Assembly: GCA_900079765.1 (NCBI GenBank)
Contig: LT599017.1
Span: forward strand, 3,424,996-3,488,995
Origin: an uncultured Eubacteriales bacterium
GTDB lineage: Bacteria > Bacillota > Clostridia > Oscillospirales > Oscillospiraceae
DNA: 64,000 nt
Direction of reading: 5' to 3'
Positions 6,652 to 16,022 of the stretch are shown piece by piece. Position numbers and translations under genes: made by a program. Below the pieces are notes generated by a model, which saw nothing but the letters and a program-made list of their open reading frames with translations, was not told the origin of the DNA and did not search any database. Every line of letters starts with the position of its first letter. The first letter of the stretch is position 1.

Positions 6652-7821
6652 TTAGTCATCAATGTTGTTGGGGGGCAGGAGGTAACGGAAAAGCAGCGTC
6701 CCATCCGGGGTGCAGAGGGAGGCGCCGGTCTCGTCCTCCTGATAGACCAGGCCGCCGATCAGAGAGATCCTGGGGTTGTAGGCGCCGGTCAGGGGAACCG
6801 AGGCAAGGTGGTTCTCGTCCGCGTCGTAGAGGTCATACCCCTGCTCGTCGGGGAGCTGGACGTATTTTTTGCCCGTCACCTCGTCGATCCCATAAAACCA
6901 GTAGCTGTACTCATTGGAGACTGCCTCGGCCAGCACCCTGCCATCCTTCGTCGTCACACGTGTGCCCTTTTCTCCGCTCTCGAAGAGGACGCTGCCCCAG
7001 GCGTCATCATCTTGTGGGCTATATTCCATGCGGCTCCGAATGGCGTCGATCTCGGCACGGGGAACAGAGGCCCGCTCCCCCGTGGCGGGGTCCACAGAAA
7101 TATAATCCTTGGAGAAGTCGCCCGGCTGGTAGTAGGCCTTGCCCTCGTAGAAAAAGGCGGAAAAGAGAGCCTCGTAAGTTTCGAAACTCTCCCAATCACC
7201 CGCAATGCGGACCACCTCCCTGCCGCTGTGGGCGTCCAGATAGACCAACGCGTCCCCATCCACGACGAAGATGCCCTCCTCAGTGGCGTTGTAGTTGACG
7301 TTCCGGCCCCAAAGGGTGATTTCGCTATGTACGCCGTAGTTAAATTCCGTGCACCAACTCCCGTCCGGGGCTGCCATGGCCCAGCGGGCGGCGCTCTCCC
7401 CCTCCGGGGAGGCGGGTAACTCCAGCTTGCATAGCATAACGTAGGGCAAAGGGTCTGCACCCCACAGATAGGGATAACCCCGCCAGACATCGGAAAAGAC
7501 CGGGTCGGTAACGATCTCTCCCTTAAGAGTCATCAGCCCATAGCGCCCGCCGCTGTAGCCGTCTCCACTGAGCCGGCCCGCCACGTCCCCCAGGTACGGG
7601 ATTAAAGGACCGTAATCGTCGGCGGGAATGAGCGTATCAGTTGATTCCGCGTACCGCCGTGTGTAAAGTGGCTTCGCCGGCTCATAGGGGGTAAGCTGGG
7701 ACCAGTCGGTCCTTACGGTGGGGTCGTCAGGGACGGAAGAGATGGAGGGTTCGGGCCTGGTCTGACTGCCCGTGCCCAGAAGGAGGCAGGTAGTCAAAAG
7801 GAGCATAAGGGCTTTTTTCAT
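6652..7821 (-). CDS. Secreted WG-repeat-like protein without lipobox (cassette member 4)
   Basis: The 389-residue protein has a hydrophobic signal segment at 4-18 but, unlike its paralogues, the lipobox Cys is replaced (LLLGTGSQ), so it is probably released rather than lipid-anchored. The body repeats short units such as RYGLMTLKGEIVTDPVF and WAMAAPDGSWCTEF, resembling WG beta-repeats (Y/W-G, then a D-G or K-G turn). The blocks TDWSQLTPYEP, LYTRRYAE, IPADDYGPLIPYLG and GDALVYLDA are shared with the 455-residue neighbour, so the two arose by tandem duplication. No enzymatic motif is visible. Function unknown; a binding or sensing role at the cell surface is a guess from context. Confidence 0.7.
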   Translation of the reverse strand: MKKALMLLLTTCLLLGTGSQTRPEPSISSVPDDPTVRTDWSQLTPYEPAKPLYTRRYAESTDTLIPADDYGPLIPYLGDVAGRLSGDGYSGGRYGLMTLKGEIVTDPVFSDVWRGYPYLWGADPLPYVMLCKLELPASPEGESAARWAMAAPDGSWCTEFNYGVHSEITLWGRNVNYNATEEGIFVVDGDALVYLDAHSGREVVRIAGDWESFETYEALFSAFFYEGKAYYQPGDFSKDYISVDPATGERASVPRAEIDAIRSRMEYSPQDDDAWGSVLFESGEKGTRVTTKDGRVLAEAVSNEYSYWFYGIDEVTGKKYVQLPDEQGYDLYDADENHLASVPLTGAYNPRISLIGGLVYQEDETGASLCTPDGTLLFRYLLPPNNIDD

Positions 7822-7831
7822 TGCACACCTC

Positions 7832-9199
7832 TCAATCCTGTTCGCCAGGGGCCAGGGGATACCGGAAGACGATCTTCCCCAACCGGGTGTACAGGGTGCT
7901 GGCGGTACTCGTGTTTACCTGGACAAGCCCCCCGGCCAGCATGACATTGTCGGACCTCGCCGGAGCGGTGACCGACGAGAGCTTTTCCCCCATCCCGTCA
8001 TAGAAGTCATAGCCCTGATCAGTGGGGAGACACACACATTTCTCCCCCGTTACCCAGTCGTAACCCTTTACATCGTAAGCCATTCTTATCACAGGATATT
8101 GGGCCAGCATCTTTCCATCCATGGTCATATAGTTAATACCGCCATCCCCCCTGTTGAGGAAGAGAATTTGGCCCCACATCACCTCAGCGGGGTCTACGTC
8201 TGTCTTGAGCCGCCGCTCCTCGCCTTCCCGGAGAAAGACCAGCTCTGTCCCGTCCCGGTACCAGCGCCAGCCCTCGCCGCCCGCCAGAAAGCCGTGGAGC
8301 TCGCTCCCGTCCACCGTTCCTGCCTCGGCAGGCTGGCTCGGCGGTATGGGCTGGGGGTACAGCTCGTCCCACCGCGCAGGGCTCAGCTCCTCAGAGCGCC
8401 CCGTGGCCGGGTCGAAACGAAAATAGCGGGATTTAAATACGCCGTCCTCGGAGACCTCCTCATGGCTATAGAGTACCTTGCCGTCTACCCAACGCACCAT
8501 GCTTAGGGTGGAAAAAGCCTGGGATTGATCCCCCCCAAGCGCAATACGGACGCGTTCTCCCCCCGTGGTCCCATCAAGATAGACCAGCGCGTCTCCGTCC
8601 AGGGCGAAGAGGCCGTCCTCGCTGCAGCTGGAATACTGGTCCCGGCCCCAGATGGCAAGCTCTTCCTCCATGACGTACTCAAACTCGGTGCACCAGCTCC
8701 CATCGGGGGCCGCCATCGCCCAGAGGGAGGGGCCGGGCCACTCGTCTCTGGAAGAGGAGGAGACTCCCTTGGTGAGCATAAGGTAGGGCAGAGGCGGGTT
8801 GTCGTGGTAACCGCCGCTGGCCCCGCCCCGCCAGACCCGGGTAAACACCGGGTCGGTGACCAGTTCTCCCTCTCGGGTCACAAGGCCGTAAAGGCGGCCG
8901 ATATCGCCCCGGTCCTCTCCCAGATAGGGAATGAGGGGGCCGTAATCGTCGGCGGGAACGAGCGTGTCAGTATACTCCGCGTAGCGGCGGGTGTAGAGGG
9001 GCTGCTCCGGCTCGTAGGGGGTAAGCCGGGACCAGTCGGTGGCCACATTGGGCCCGGAGGACATTTCAGGCGGGGCGGTAGTACTTATAAGCGGCGGGGT
9101 CTTCGCGCCCGGTGTGGGGCTGGGCTCGACCGCCGGGGTACAGGCGGCCAGCAGGAGGACTGGTAAAAGTGCCCCGAGGGCCAAACGATCCTTTTTCAT
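7832..9199 (-). CDS. WG-repeat-like lipoprotein (cassette member 3)
   Basis: The 455-residue protein has a signal peptide with lipobox LLLAAC (Cys20) and a Pro/Thr-rich linker, followed by repeats with YGLVTREGELVTDPVF, WAMAAPDGSWCTEFEY and GDALVYLDG that match the 389-residue neighbour closely and the 428-residue one more distantly. AGGAGGAGAGG ends a few bases before ATG 9199, which decides the start. It should be lipid-anchored outside the membrane after processing by LspA. The next gene is 10 bases downstream. No known enzyme motif was seen and I do not recognise a characterised homologue. Confidence 0.72.
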   Translation of the reverse strand: MKKDRLALGALLPVLLLAACTPAVEPSPTPGAKTPPLISTTAPPEMSSGPNVATDWSRLTPYEPEQPLYTRRYAEYTDTLVPADDYGPLIPYLGEDRGDIGRLYGLVTREGELVTDPVFTRVWRGGASGGYHDNPPLPYLMLTKGVSSSSRDEWPGPSLWAMAAPDGSWCTEFEYVMEEELAIWGRDQYSSCSEDGLFALDGDALVYLDGTTGGERVRIALGGDQSQAFSTLSMVRWVDGKVLYSHEEVSEDGVFKSRYFRFDPATGRSEELSPARWDELYPQPIPPSQPAEAGTVDGSELHGFLAGGEGWRWYRDGTELVFLREGEERRLKTDVDPAEVMWGQILFLNRGDGGINYMTMDGKMLAQYPVIRMAYDVKGYDWVTGEKCVCLPTDQGYDFYDGMGEKLSSVTAPARSDNVMLAGGLVQVNTSTASTLYTRLGKIVFRYPLAPGEQD

Positions 9200-9210
9200 G
9201 TCCTCTCCTC

Positions 9211-10497
9211 CTATATGTCGTCGTACCCCAGGTAGGTCCGGAACACGCACTCCAGGGTCTTCGCGTCGTAGTAGCTGGCAGTGTCCCGGTCCAGCACCTC
9301 AATAAGACCGTTTCTCAGTGACATCTGCCGGTACCAGCGCCCCCCTTCCAGGCGCCCCCAGCTGTCCAGCATGGGGACAGGGGTTCCGTCGGAAAGGTAG
9401 TAAAAGTCCTGCTCCGGCTCGTCCCCCTCCTGGCGGGTAAGCACCAGCAAAACGGCGGTGCCGTCCTCCATACAGGCCTCCACATGGGCCTGCTTCTCCG
9501 GAGGCAATATCTCCCTGCCATCCAGTGTATAGGCCGCACCCCAGCCGGTAAAGAGGACCAGGTCCCCCCGGACCTCTACCCGCCCGTCGTCCACCCCGAA
9601 GGGGATAACATAGCGCGCCTCCCCGCGGGTGACGACGGTTTCGCCGGGGACGCTCTGCACCTCCCACTCGTCCTCATAGGGGGCCCCATATTCCGCCAGA
9701 CCGTAAGCGTACCACTCGTCTAAAGTCATAACGGTCTGCCGGGCGGCGGAAATCTGATAAACCAGGACGGCCCTCGCCGTGTCGTCCGCCCAGGCCAGGC
9801 TGAGGCAGTCGCCATACCACTGCCCGCCGATCCCCTCGCCCCATTGGACATCGTTCATCAGCCCGGCAAACTGCTCTTGGGTAAGGCCCAGGTCCCCCGG
9901 GGCGTACTGATGGAGGATGGCCCCGTCGGGGGCCATAAGGGTGAGACTGTCCGCCCGGAAAAGGAGCAACCCCTCCGGTGTCCCACGGCAGAGGCGGTAG
10001 TCAAAGCCGGTGCACCAGCTCCCGTCTGTGGCGGCCACGGCGACGCGTGCCGGGTCCCACTCCTCACCCAACGCCCGGTCTCCCTGCCGCAGTATCAGCA
10101 GTGGGACTCCCTTAGGCCGGTAGACACTGCTAAATACCGGGTCTGTGATAACAACGCCATCCTTCGTCATCAGGCCGTACATACAGCCGTCTGCGGCGGG
10201 CCAGTCATCCATCAGCCGCAGTCCCGCGTAAGGCACCAGCTCCCCATAGTCATCCCGCGGTATGAGCTCGGCGCTGTATCCCTCGTACCACCGGCTCCCC
10301 ACCTCGGGCAGGGGGGCGGGCCGGGGCTCCAGCTTGGACCAGTCGGTACGCACGGCGGGGGAACCGATGGGGGCGGTCGGAGAAGGCTCTACAACGGGTA
10401 GTGTCTCCAAACTGGGGGACGGGCTGAGCTCAGCTGCGGGAGTGCAGGCCGCCAGAGCCAACAAGAGGGCGGCCAGGGGCAACGCATACCGTCTCAC
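9211..10497 (-). CDS. WG-repeat-like lipoprotein (cassette member 2)
   Basis: The 428-residue protein starts with GTG (10495-10497), sharing GTGA with the stop of the upstream PstS-like gene, so translation is coupled. It has a signal peptide and lipobox ALAAC (Cys18) and a Pro/Ser-rich linker. TDWSKLEPRP, IPRDDYGELVPYAG, YGLMTKDGVVITDPVF and ATDGSWCTGFDY align with the two neighbours, but the second half has diverged. It is the most distant of the three tandem paralogues. Surface-anchored and of unknown function; the shared architecture suggests the three recognise related but different partners. Confidence 0.72.
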   Translation of the reverse strand: MRRYALPLAALLLALAACTPAAELSPSPSLETLPVVEPSPTAPIGSPAVRTDWSKLEPRPAPLPEVGSRWYEGYSAELIPRDDYGELVPYAGLRLMDDWPAADGCMYGLMTKDGVVITDPVFSSVYRPKGVPLLILRQGDRALGEEWDPARVAVAATDGSWCTGFDYRLCRGTPEGLLLFRADSLTLMAPDGAILHQYAPGDLGLTQEQFAGLMNDVQWGEGIGGQWYGDCLSLAWADDTARAVLVYQISAARQTVMTLDEWYAYGLAEYGAPYEDEWEVQSVPGETVVTRGEARYVIPFGVDDGRVEVRGDLVLFTGWGAAYTLDGREILPPEKQAHVEACMEDGTAVLLVLTRQEGDEPEQDFYYLSDGTPVPMLDSWGRLEGGRWYRQMSLRNGLIEVLDRDTASYYDAKTLECVFRTYLGYDDI

Positions 10498-11486
10498 GGC
10501 CCGGCCTCCTCCCGTATGGAGACATAGCCCTCATGGGCCACCAGCCGCTGGCCCTCCTCGCTCAGCAGCCAGTGAAAGAGGATGCGGTTGGGGGCGTCCT
10601 CCGCCGCGTCGGCGGGGATGACCACGTACTTGGGGTTCACCAGGGGGTACTCCCCATTCCGTATTGTGGCGGGGCCGGGCTCCACCCCCTCCAGAGCCAG
10701 AAGCTTGAGGCCCTTAGCCATGCGCATCTCCTCCGCGTAGTAGTAGACGCTGTAGCCGATGGCGCCGGGGGAGCCATCGTAGCTCTTCACCGCCTCCATA
10801 AGCTGGCCCATGGTTCCCGCCACATAGTCCGTGGGGGCCTCCATCATGGGAGTGCCCTGCATCACCAGCTTTTCCATCAAAGTCTGGCTCCCCGCATCGG
10901 CGTTGCGCTGGAAGGGAAGGATGGCCCGGTCCTCGCCGCCGAGCTCCTTCCAGTTTGTGATCTCCCCGGTGTAGATACGCCTCGCCTCGTCCACCGTGAT
11001 GGAGCGCACCGGGTTATCCTCGTTCACCACGAAGACGAAGGCGTCGGTCGCGAAGGGCTCCTGCTCCCATTTAAAACCCAGGCGCTCCTTCTCGGCCAGG
11101 ACCTCTTCGTTGGCCTCCCCGATGATAAGTAGGTCCGCATTGCCCTGGAGGAGGTTATAATATGCGGTGGTGGTTTTGTTGAACAAGACCAGGTCCTGCA
11201 CCTCATCCCGGCTCTCCCCCAGCAGGACGCTGCACACTGCCTCCGCCAGAGGAGCGGTGGAGGTGGAGCCGTCCAGCCGGGGCAGGTTTTCCCGGGTAAA
11301 GGTAAAGGCGGTATCACTGGGTTTGGGGGTAGCGCTTTCCGTCTGGTTGGGCGTGGCGGCGACCGTCGGGGCAGGGGTGACCGTCGCGGTGGGCGTCACC
11401 CGGGGCGTGGCCTCCACCGTGGGGGTGCAGGCAGCAAGCAGGAAAGCCAATGTACCGGAGCAGAGTACCAGTGGTAATTTATTCAC
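10494..11486 (-). CDS. PstS-like substrate-binding lipoprotein (cassette member 1)
   Basis: The 330-residue protein has a lipobox FLLAAC (Cys20), a long Pro/Thr/Val-rich linker (about 21-60) and a PstS-like fold with LPRLDGSTSTAPL, SITVDEARRIYTGEITNWK and QRNADAGSQ, nearly the same blocks as in the protein at 5721-6638. Start is GTG 11486 with AAGGATGAGAG upstream. As the first gene of the cassette it is preceded by a possible -10 TAAAAT (minus strand, 11521-11526). No phosphate transporter genes accompany it. The residues around the anion site are kept, so it may bind phosphate or another oxyanion; use as a sensor or scavenger is inferred. Confidence 0.8.
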   Translation of the reverse strand: MNKLPLVLCSGTLAFLLAACTPTVEATPRVTPTATVTPAPTVAATPNQTESATPKPSDTAFTFTRENLPRLDGSTSTAPLAEAVCSVLLGESRDEVQDLVLFNKTTTAYYNLLQGNADLLIIGEANEEVLAEKERLGFKWEQEPFATDAFVFVVNEDNPVRSITVDEARRIYTGEITNWKELGGEDRAILPFQRNADAGSQTLMEKLVMQGTPMMEAPTDYVAGTMGQLMEAVKSYDGSPGAIGYSVYYYAEEMRMAKGLKLLALEGVEPGPATIRNGEYPLVNPKYVVIPADAAEDAPNRILFHWLLSEEGQRLVAHEGYVSIREEAGP

Positions 11487-11565
11487 GTTCTCTCATCCTT
11501 CCCTGTTTTCCTATGGCCCCATTTTATCCTTCTTCTAATGGAAAATCCTCACAATTTAGTTACAA

Positions 11566-11599
11566 AAAAATGCCTGCCGCATATACGGCAGGCATTTTT
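11566..11599. terminator. Terminator after ileS
   Basis: Stem AAAAATGCCTGCCG / CGGCAGGCATTTTT (11566-11579 and 11586-11599) with a six-base loop and A/T tails on both sides. It ends the ileS transcript on the minus strand and isolates the lipoprotein cassette from it. Confidence 0.85.
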
Positions 11600-11608
11600 C
11601 TATAAAAT

Positions 11609-14377
11609 TCAGCCCTCGGTCTTGACCACATGGGCGCAACGCGGGCAGAGGGTTGGGTGGTCGTGGTCGCTCCCCACGTCCTCGCTCACCATCCAGCAGC
11701 GCTCGCACTTTTCGCCCTGGGCGGCAGCCACCTTGACGCCCTCAGCAGCGGCGTCCAACGTGACCTTGGAGACGATGAAAATTTCAGCGAGGAAACTCTC
11801 GTTCTCCCCGGCCAGAGCCTTGGCGTGGTCCCCGCAGACGACGATGGCGGCCTCCAGGCTTTTGCCGATGGTCTTCTCGGTCCGGGCGGCCTCCAGGGCC
11901 TTGTTCACGTCCTCGCGGGCAGCGGCCAGGGCAGCCCAGCGCCCACCCTCTGCCTCGCTGAGGGCGGGCAGGTCTTCGGCCTTGGGCAGGTCGTTGAGGA
12001 GGACGCTCTCGGCGTTGTCGGCGGCGCGGTGGGGCATGGCCGCCCAGATCTCCTCGCTGGTAAAGGCCAGGAGGGGGGCCACCAGGCGGGTCATGCCATC
12101 CAGGATCTGATAGAGCGCGGTGCGGGCGGAGCGGCGGCCGGCGGCGTCCCCACAGTAGAGCCGGTCCTTGATGATGTCGAAGTAGAAATTGGAGAGGTCC
12201 ACCACACAGAAGTTGTAGATGGAGCGGTAAACGCCGTGGAACTCGTACTTATTATAATACCCGTGGACGGCGGCGGTCAGCTCCCGCATGCGGGAAAGCG
12301 CCCATTTGTCGAGGTCCTGGAGCTCCCCATAGGGGAGGGAGTCGGCATCGGGGTCGAACCCGGCGAGGTTCCCGAGCATATACCGGGCGGTGTTGCGGAT
12401 CTTCAGGTACGCCTCGGAGAGCTGTTTCATAATGTCCTTTGAGATGCGCATGTCCTGGGTGTAGTCGGCGCTGGCCACCCAGAGGCGGAGCATATCGGCC
12501 CCGTAGTCCTTGATGATGTCCTCCGGAGGCATGGCGTTACCCAGGGACTTGTGCATGGCCTTGCCCTCGCCGTCCACCGTCCAGCCGTGGGTGATGATCT
12601 GCTTGTAGGGGGCCACGCCCTTTGTGGCGATGCTGGTGAGCATGGAGGACTGGAACCAGCCGCGGTACTGGTCGCCGCCTTCCAGGTACACGTCGGCGGG
12701 GAAGTGGAGGTAGGGTCTCTCCTCCAGCACGGCGGCGTGGGTGGAGCCGGAGTCAAACCACACGTCCATGATGTCGGACTCCTTGGTGAAGTGGGTGTGG
12801 CCGCACTTGGGGCACTTGAAACCCTCGGGCACCAGCTCGTCGGCGGTCTTGTCGAACCAAATATTGCTGCCGTGCTCACGGAAGAGGGCTGAGACACGCT
12901 GGATGGTCTCCGGCGTCACGATGTCCTCGCCGCACTTTTCGCAATAGAAGATGGGGATGGGCACACCCCAGACCCGCTGGCGGGAGATGCACCAGTCGCT
13001 GCGTTCGCTGATCATGCTGGTCATGCGGTCCTGGCCCCAGTCGGGCTTCCACTTGATGTCATCGCATGACTTGACTGCAGCGTCCTTGATGGCGTCCACG
13101 GAGCAGAACCACTGCTCGGTGGCCCGGTAGATAATGGGGTGCTTGCAACGCCAGCAGTGGGGGTAGGAGTGCTTGATGTGCTCCTTAGCCAGGAGTGCGC
13201 CGCACTCCTCCAGGTCCACCACAACCTGATCGTTTGCTTTGTCGTAGAACTGGCCGTTGTACTTCTCGTCGGTCATGACTCCCTTGGCGTTCACGGGGAC
13301 GGGTACGCCGATGTGGGTGAGGCCCGCTTTATCGTACGCCCGGCAGACGGCGTAGTCCTCCGCGCCAAAACCGGGGGCGGTGTGGACGCAGCCTGTGCCC
13401 GCATCCAGGGTAACGTGGTCGCCGTTTAAGATGACGCTCTCCCGGTCGAAAAGGGGGTGGTGGGCGGTCATCAGTTCAAAATCGCTGCCCTTGAGGGTGG
13501 CGAGGGCCTTGCAGGACGCAAAGTCGATATGGGCGGCCTTGCAGACACTCTCGGCCAGGTCCTTCGCCAGGATATAGACCTCGCCGTTGGGGGCCTGGAG
13601 GAGAACATAGTCATATTCGGCGTTGAGGGAGATGGCCATGTTGCCGGGGATAGTCCAGGGGGTGGTGGTCCAGATGACGAAATTCATTTTGGAGAGATCC
13701 CCGTACTGCCCCAGCTTGCCCTTATCGTCCCGAAGGGCAAACTTGACGAAGAGGGTGGTGCAGGGGTCGTCGGCGTACTCGATTTCGGCTTCGGCCAGGG
13801 CGGTCTGGTCGTGAGGGCACCAATAGACCGGCTTCATGCCCTTGTAGATGAGACCCTTCTCGGCCATGGCGCCGAAGACCTCCACCTGCTTGGCCTCAAA
13901 ATTGGGGGTGAGGGTGATATAGGGGTCGTCCCACTCGCCGATGACGCCCAGGCGCTTGAACTGCTCGCGCTGCTTATCCACGAAGTCGAGGGCGTACTCC
14001 TTGCACTTCTCCCGGAATTCCGAGGTGGTCAGCTCTTCCCGCTTGACCTTCTTGTTCTTGAGAATGGCGGATTCGATGGGCAGGCCGTGGGTATCCCAGC
14101 CGGGGACATATGGGGCGCAGTACCCCGTCATGTTGCGGTGCTTGACAATCATGTCCTTGATGATCTTGTTCAGGGCGGTACCGATGTGGATATTCCCATT
14201 TGCGTAAGGGGGGCCGTCATGGAGGACGAACTTGGGGCGGCCCTCGTTCTTTTTCATCAGCTTGTGGTAGAGGTCCTTGGCCTGCATCTCTGAGAGCATA
14301 TCCGGCTCCCGCTTGGGCAGCCCCGCCCGCATGGGAAATTCGGTCTGAGGCAGGTGGATGGTCTTGTTGTAGTCCAT
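11609..14377 (-). CDS. ileS: Isoleucyl-tRNA synthetase
   Basis: The 922-residue class I synthetase has the HIGH motif as HIGT (64-67, in [12 protein letters not shown]), the tryptophan-rich WDTHGLPIE block, an editing (CP1) domain, WFDSGST, and the KMSKS loop in the variant form AMHKS ([12 protein letters not shown]), a form I believe is common in Clostridia. A C-terminal zinc site CERC...CPRC is kept. It charges tRNA-Ile and edits valine. AAAGGAGTTTACC precedes ATG 14377; the frame continues upstream into the T-box leader without homology. Expression is controlled by a T-box with an isoleucine specifier. It lies after divIVA as in other Firmicutes. Confidence 0.97.
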   Translation of the reverse strand: MDYNKTIHLPQTEFPMRAGLPKREPDMLSEMQAKDLYHKLMKKNEGRPKFVLHDGPPYANGNIHIGTALNKIIKDMIVKHRNMTGYCAPYVPGWDTHGLPIESAILKNKKVKREELTTSEFREKCKEYALDFVDKQREQFKRLGVIGEWDDPYITLTPNFEAKQVEVFGAMAEKGLIYKGMKPVYWCPHDQTALAEAEIEYADDPCTTLFVKFALRDDKGKLGQYGDLSKMNFVIWTTTPWTIPGNMAISLNAEYDYVLLQAPNGEVYILAKDLAESVCKAAHIDFASCKALATLKGSDFELMTAHHPLFDRESVILNGDHVTLDAGTGCVHTAPGFGAEDYAVCRAYDKAGLTHIGVPVPVNAKGVMTDEKYNGQFYDKANDQVVVDLEECGALLAKEHIKHSYPHCWRCKHPIIYRATEQWFCSVDAIKDAAVKSCDDIKWKPDWGQDRMTSMISERSDWCISRQRVWGVPIPIFYCEKCGEDIVTPETIQRVSALFREHGSNIWFDKTADELVPEGFKCPKCGHTHFTKESDIMDVWFDSGSTHAAVLEERPYLHFPADVYLEGGDQYRGWFQSSMLTSIATKGVAPYKQIITHGWTVDGEGKAMHKSLGNAMPPEDIIKDYGADMLRLWVASADYTQDMRISKDIMKQLSEAYLKIRNTARYMLGNLAGFDPDADSLPYGELQDLDKWALSRMRELTAAVHGYYNKYEFHGVYRSIYNFCVVDLSNFYFDIIKDRLYCGDAAGRRSARTALYQILDGMTRLVAPLLAFTSEEIWAAMPHRAADNAESVLLNDLPKAEDLPALSEAEGGRWAALAAAREDVNKALEAARTEKTIGKSLEAAIVVCGDHAKALAGENESFLAEIFIVSKVTLDAAAEGVKVAAAQGEKCERCWMVSEDVGSDHDHPTLCPRCAHVVKTEG

Positions 14378-14423
14378 GGTGGTAAACTCCTTTATATGAT
14401 TATAAAATAATAAATAAGAAAAA

Positions 14424-14650
14424 CCCCTGTCTCTGTTAAGAGACAGGGGCGAAACACCTCTGCGGTACCACTCTTTTTGCCGCATAAAAAATACGCAGCC
14501 ACTTAAGATGGGCGTATAACGGCGTCCGACCGGAACGCTCAAAGGGTGATCTTCACGCTCCCGGCCCGTCCGCCTTTCACCAAACGGCGGCTCTCTTTAC
14601 AGACACACTGGGGGCGCTACTCTTCCTCGTCATCGCGCTTTTCCTATTGT
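14424..14650 (-). promoter_or_regulatory. T-box riboswitch of ileS, with terminator
   Basis: On the minus strand the leader contains the T-box core AGAGTGGTACCGCAGAGG (within 14457-14477) that pairs with the uncharged tRNA acceptor end, and a terminator CCCCTGTCTCT / AGAGACAGGGG (14424-14449) followed by TTTTT. In the Stem I region GAAGATCACC offers ATC (14548-14550) as specifier codon for tRNA-Ile, which fits the downstream gene. The specifier position is my reading and was not folded. Confidence 0.93.
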
Positions 14651-14656
14651 CAGAAT

Positions 14657-14685
14657 ATCTTATCCGGTAATGCAGTGTTTGTCAA
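14657..14685 (-). promoter_or_regulatory. Promoter of the T-box-ileS transcript
   Basis: On the minus strand TTGACA (14680-14685), a 17-base spacer and TAAGAT (14657-14662), directly after divIVA and just before the T-box. Confidence 0.7.
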
Positions 14686-14691
14686 GGGAAA

Positions 14692-15462
14692 TCAGCGGAT
14701 TTCGTAATCTTTCCCGAATTGGAGGTGGTCAAAGCGGCGGGTGGTCTCGCTGAAATCCTCATCCTCCTCGTGCTCCTCCGGGTCGTCCAGTGCGGGGTGG
14801 GGTTTCTCCCCCTCAGCCTTATGGCCGAGGTTCAGCTCCAAAAGCTCTGCGTAGAGGCCGCCATCCCCCTCGGGCGAGCCGCTCTTCAGCTCCTCAAGGT
14901 CTTTGTCCAAGTCAACGCTCTCCTCCTGGACAGGCTCCTCCACCAGTTTCTGCACGGCAGACTCGATCTCTTGAGCCGCGATGCTCTCAGCAGGGGCGGG
15001 GGTGGCAGGAGGGGTAAGCTGGGGCAGGGAATCGATGTAGGCGAGCTCCCGCTTGCACAGCTCCCGGACCTGGGCCACATAGGCCGCGGTGGCGGCCTGG
15101 GCGGCGGTAAGACGGCGCTGCTCGGCCTCCAACTCCTGGCGGACGCCGGAGACCTTTGCCCGGGCCTCGGACTCGGCCTGCTGAACAAGGGTGACCCGCT
15201 CGGCCTCGGCCTTCGCCACGATATCCTCCGCCGACTTTTGGGCCACCAGGAAAGCCTTGCGCATGCTGTCGTCGGTGGCGCGGTACTCTTCCACCTTGTC
15301 CACAAGGACCTTCATCTTGCTCTTGAGGACCTGATTCTCCTTGTAGAGGGCGGTGTAGTCCTCGGTGAGCGCGTCAAGAAACTCGTCCACCATCGCCATG
15401 TTGTAGCCGCCGAAGCTGGCCTTTGCGAAGGCGTGCTGAGAAACCTCCTGCGGTGTCAGCAT
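14692..15462 (-). CDS. divIVA: DivIVA-family cell-division/polarity protein
   Basis: The 256-residue protein has the DivIVA N-terminal membrane-curvature domain: LTPQEVSQHAFAKASFGGYN followed by VDEFLDALTEDY and a long coiled coil (about 30-140) rich in Ala, Glu and Arg. The C-terminal third is acidic and probably disordered. DivIVA gathers at septa and poles and recruits division, segregation or wall-synthesis partners. Its position between sepF and ileS is the classical one. Start ATG 15462 with ACGGGGGAATCG upstream. Confidence 0.92.
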   Translation of the reverse strand: MLTPQEVSQHAFAKASFGGYNMAMVDEFLDALTEDYTALYKENQVLKSKMKVLVDKVEEYRATDDSMRKAFLVAQKSAEDIVAKAEAERVTLVQQAESEARAKVSGVRQELEAEQRRLTAAQAATAAYVAQVRELCKRELAYIDSLPQLTPPATPAPAESIAAQEIESAVQKLVEEPVQEESVDLDKDLEELKSGSPEGDGGLYAELLELNLGHKAEGEKPHPALDDPEEHEEDEDFSETTRRFDHLQFGKDYEIR

Positions 15463-15537
15463 TTTCGATTCCCCCGTTTCGTATAAAAGTGCAAATCAGG
15501 AGACGGACATGACTTATCATGTCCGCCGTCCCGTCGT

Positions 15538-16005
15538 TTAAAAATAAAGCCCGTTGTTCTCCAGCTCATCGATGAGGTCGCCTAAAATATCCACGTTGTA
15601 GGGGGTGATGATGTAAGTGTTCAGGGCCACCTTCTTCACCTTGCCCTCGTTGGCATAGGCCGCGCCGGAGAGGAAGTCCAGCACTCGGCGGGACACATCC
15701 TTGTTGGTCTGCTCCAAATTGAGGACCACAGTGCGTTTCTCCCGCAGATGGTCGGCGATCTCGGCGGCGTTCTCGAACCGGTCGGGTTTCACCAGCACCA
15801 CCTGAAGCTGGGTGGTAGTGTGGATATTAACCACCTTGTTGCTGCGCCGCTCACTGTCGGAGGAGAAGGAGGGGCTGACAGGCTCTGCCTTGGCGGCCTT
15901 CTCCTTACGCTCGGCACGGGGTGCGGGCTCGAAATCGTCCTCAAATTCGTCTTCCTCGTCCTCATAGGGACGGGCGAGACGCTTAAGCTCGTCAATAAAA
16001 CTCAT
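15538..16005 (-). CDS. sepF: Cell division protein SepF
   Basis: The 155-residue protein begins with an amphipathic membrane-binding helix (MSFIDELKRLA), then an acidic linker, then the SepF core with VVLVKPDRFENAAEIADHLR, VVLNLEQTNKDVSRRVLDFLSGAAYA and the end NTYIITPYNVDI. SepF polymerises, tethers FtsZ to the membrane and helps septum formation. ATG 16005 was chosen because homology and the amphipathic helix start there, with AGGGAGCAACG upstream; the longer frame has no support. It follows yggS by 17 bases, so they share a transcript. The ylmG and ylmH genes that often separate sepF from divIVA are missing. Confidence 0.95.
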   Translation of the reverse strand: MSFIDELKRLARPYEDEEDEFEDDFEPAPRAERKEKAAKAEPVSPSFSSDSERRSNKVVNIHTTTQLQVVLVKPDRFENAAEIADHLREKRTVVLNLEQTNKDVSRRVLDFLSGAAYANEGKVKKVALNTYIITPYNVDILGDLIDELENNGLYF

Positions 16006-16022
16006 TGAAATCGTTGCTCCCT

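Noticed and set aside
6385-7419. Plus-strand frame opposite the lipoprotein cassette
   Set aside because: Antisense shadow; the minus-strand genes have signal peptides, ribosome binding sites and paralogues.
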